This document shows, in pieces, positions 5,609 to 6,541 of a DNA stretch of 6,541 bases. A program made the translations under genes and the position numbers. Origin of the DNA: Deinococcus sp. (GTDB lineage: Bacteria > Deinococcota > Deinococci > Deinococcales > Deinococcaceae). Position 1 is the stretch's first letter; every line of letters begins with the position of its first letter. The notes below the pieces were generated by a model that saw only the letters and a list, made by a program, of their open reading frames with translations, ran no database searches and was not told where the DNA came from. The stretch lies in assembly GCF_025362455.1 (NCBI RefSeq), contig NZ_JANYGJ010000204.1, positions 1 to 6,541 on the forward strand. Direction: 5' to 3'.

Positions 5609-5637
5609 AAAAAAAGGGCGGCCACTGCGGCTCGCCC
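5609..5637 (-). terminator. Intrinsic terminator of ddrC
   Basis: On the minus strand GGGCG-A-GCC, loop GCAGT, GGC-CGCCC forms an 8-bp GC-rich stem with one bulged A, followed by seven Ts. It lies 16 bases after the ddrC stop. It should largely separate ddrC from the recA operon, and read-through would enter the G4 array. Confidence 0.88.
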
Positions 5638-5653
5638 CTATCTTGTGCCCTGT

Positions 5654-6391
5654 TCAGCCCGCCTTATTCAGCCCCAGTCCCCAGGTCTGCCGCTCGCGCT
5701 CGGCCACGCGGCGGTGCAGCGCCAGAATCGCCTCGTTGCCCTGGACCCGGCCACCCTCCAGCGCGGCGGCGGTGGCCGCGTCGAGGTACGACAACCGGCG
5801 CAGCTCGTCGGTCAGCAGGCCGTCGCGGGTGTGCCTGACCCCGCGCTCCTGGCGCAACGTGGCGCTGTCCTTGCCCAGCACGCTGCGGTTACTGACGCTA
5901 CCGAGCTGCCCGAAAATCTGCCCCTGGCCGCCGTGACGGGCGGCGGCGCTCATCAGGGTGCGGCGGGCGTCCTGGGACTCCAGGCGGGCGTGCAGCCAGC
6001 TCATGGCCTGGGGGTCACTGCTGCGCTCGGCGATGTCGGCGGCCAGGCGGATATCGCCGGTCAGGGCGCGGGCGAAGGTGTCGTGCATGCGGCGCTGGAC
6101 CCGGCGGGCCTGGGTGGTGTCGGTGCGGGCGGCCAGGCCCACGAACTCGGCCACGCTGAGGGTCGGTTCGGGTCCGGCGCCGAAGTCGCGCAGCTCACGC
6201 CCCAGCTTATGCTGATGCTCGAAGGCGGCCCAGTGCGGGTTTTCCCAGTCGAGCCGTGCCCACTCGGCGGCGGCGCTCAGGCCCAGCGCGGTGAGTGCCG
6301 AGCTGGCGTGCAGGCGGGTGTCACTGCTCAGCGGCAGCCGGAGACTGCCGATCTGGAGGGTGGGAGCAACAGTCATCATGTCGGCTTTCAT
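5654..6391 (-). CDS. ddrC: DNA damage response protein DdrC
   Basis: DdrC is a Deinococcus-specific, strongly radiation-induced nucleoid protein. From published work it is a domain-swapped dimer with an N-terminal winged helix-turn-helix and a C-terminal helical bundle; it binds single- and double-stranded DNA, compacts it and constrains supercoils. This 245-aa product closely matches the D. radiodurans protein as I remember it (about 231 aa). Shared blocks include GSLRLPLSSD (15-24), RDFGAGPEPTLSVAEFVGLA (68-87), GDIRLAADIAER (112-123), GQLGSVSNRSVLGKDSATLRQERGV (161-185) and TRDGLLTDELRRLSYLDAATA (188-208). ATG6391 is chosen because the -10 box lies six bases upstream, giving a leaderless mRNA; homology would equally allow Met5 or Met6. 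The gene precedes the recA operon on the same strand, separated by a strong terminator. The RDRM over its -35 region predicts repression by DdrO and release by PprI (IrrE) after damage. Confidence 0.93.
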   Translation of the reverse strand: MKADMMTVAPTLQIGSLRLPLSSDTRLHASSALTALGLSAAAEWARLDWENPHWAAFEHQHKLGRELRDFGAGPEPTLSVAEFVGLAARTDTTQARRVQRRMHDTFARALTGDIRLAADIAERSSDPQAMSWLHARLESQDARRTLMSAAARHGGQGQIFGQLGSVSNRSVLGKDSATLRQERGVRHTRDGLLTDELRRLSYLDAATAAALEGGRVQGNEAILALHRRVAERERQTWGLGLNKAG

Positions 6392-6397
6392 GGAAGT

Positions 6398-6426
6398 ATT
6401 GTAGCATGATTCTGCTCAGAACATAA
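6398..6426 (-). promoter_or_regulatory. ddrC promoter
   Basis: The -10 box TACAAT (6398-6403) is separated by 17 bp from TTATGT (6421-6426) in the -35 position. ACTTCC and then the ATG follow the -10, so transcription should start at the start codon. The poor -35 (consensus TTGACA) is formed by the left half of the RDRM. Confidence 0.78.
6410..6426 (-). promoter_or_regulatory. RDRM (DdrO operator) of ddrC
   Basis: The minus strand reads TTATGTTCTGAGCAGAA, 13 of 17 matches to the radiation/desiccation response motif as I recall it (TTATGTYATTRACRTAA). It is centred on the -35 to -20 interval, where DdrO would block RNA polymerase. The inner part, TTCTG-AG-CAGAA, is itself a perfect inverted repeat. 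Immediately upstream, CATAA-A-TTATG (6422-6432) mirrors the left half-site. Confidence 0.7.
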
Positions 6427-6521
6427 TTTATGAGGCCAGATGGATGGACGCTCAAGGTGAGGTTTTGCGCTGCTGGGCGGGCGAGCAGTCTGCATGTCGC
6501 GCCGCGCCGGGTGGGATGCTC

Positions 6522-6527
6522 TATACT
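6522..6527 (+). promoter_or_regulatory. Possible -10 box of a rightward transcript leaving the window
   Basis: tatact lies in a GC-rich surround (…ggatgctc-TATACT-gcgccg). No convincing -35 is seen 16-18 bp upstream (gcgccg-like). Positions 6433-6541 hold no gene that I can support. The box is close enough to the edge that a gene or stable RNA starting beyond 6541 is conceivable. Confidence 0.3.
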
Positions 6528-6541
6528 GCGCCGCGCAGGTT

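Noticed and set aside
5323..5625. N-terminal extension of cinA reading upstream through the repeats
   Set aside because: The extra residues come from the heptamer arrays, 12-bp repeats and leader, show no homology, and would start inside the ddrC terminator. TTG5322 gives a normal family length.
5414..6409. Plus-strand open frame (331 codons) opposite ddrC and the operon control region
   Set aside because: It begins inside the G-rich repeat array, reads through a terminator and lies antisense to ddrC. It is a GC-rich shadow.

Overview
The window is GC-rich bacterial chromosome and almost certainly comes from a Deinococcus. A 363-aa RecA is preceded on the same strand by thpR (LigT family) and cinA, which is the cinA-thpR-recA operon order known from Deinococcus. 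Just upstream of these lies a clear homologue of DdrC, a DNA-damage-response protein confined to this lineage. Several promoters have the Deinococcus leaderless layout: a TANNNT -10 box, six bases, then ATG. The species cannot be named from the sequence alone.

Layout from left to right. Positions 1-79 and 1574-1652 are perfect inverted copies of a 79-bp repeat. They enclose 1.49 kb carrying a broken App1/DUF2183 phosphatase-like gene (+ strand, 5' truncated, two frameshifts) and a convergent, intact DinB/DUF664-family gene (- strand). The right repeat copy seems to be part of a ~125-130 bp MITE-like element with short terminal inverted repeats and a 12-bp direct repeat on each side. Hairpins that look like terminators (1667-1741) separate this segment from recA. 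From about 5400 down to 1761 the minus strand carries the operon: a putative 25-aa upstream ORF, cinA from a TTG start, thpR with a long disordered N-terminal extension built from 15-bp repeats, and recA with a strong Shine-Dalgarno sequence. Positions 5397-5608 hold the operon's regulatory region, with two G-quadruplex-type heptamer arrays on opposite strands. A U-tract terminator (5609-5637) separates it from ddrC (6391-5654), whose promoter overlaps a recognisable radiation/desiccation response motif (RDRM, the DdrO operator). A possible promoter pointing out of the window on the plus strand lies at the right edge.

How the genes fit together. RecA is the recombinase and co-protease at the centre of repair. 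CinA and ThpR are its long-standing operon partners; CinA's amidase domain here looks catalytically degenerate. DdrC is a DNA-binding, DNA-compacting protein induced by damage through DdrO/PprI (IrrE). Having ddrC just upstream of the recA operon puts two damage-response units side by side. No RDRM was found in front of cinA, but a weaker RDRM-like site lies in the AT-rich 3' end of thpR, close to recA, where it could serve an internal recA promoter.

The window is also rich in slippage-prone short repeats with 7-, 14- and 15-bp periods. One set has frameshifted a gene, another has lengthened a protein tail in frame, and the third forms the G4-type arrays in the operon's control region.
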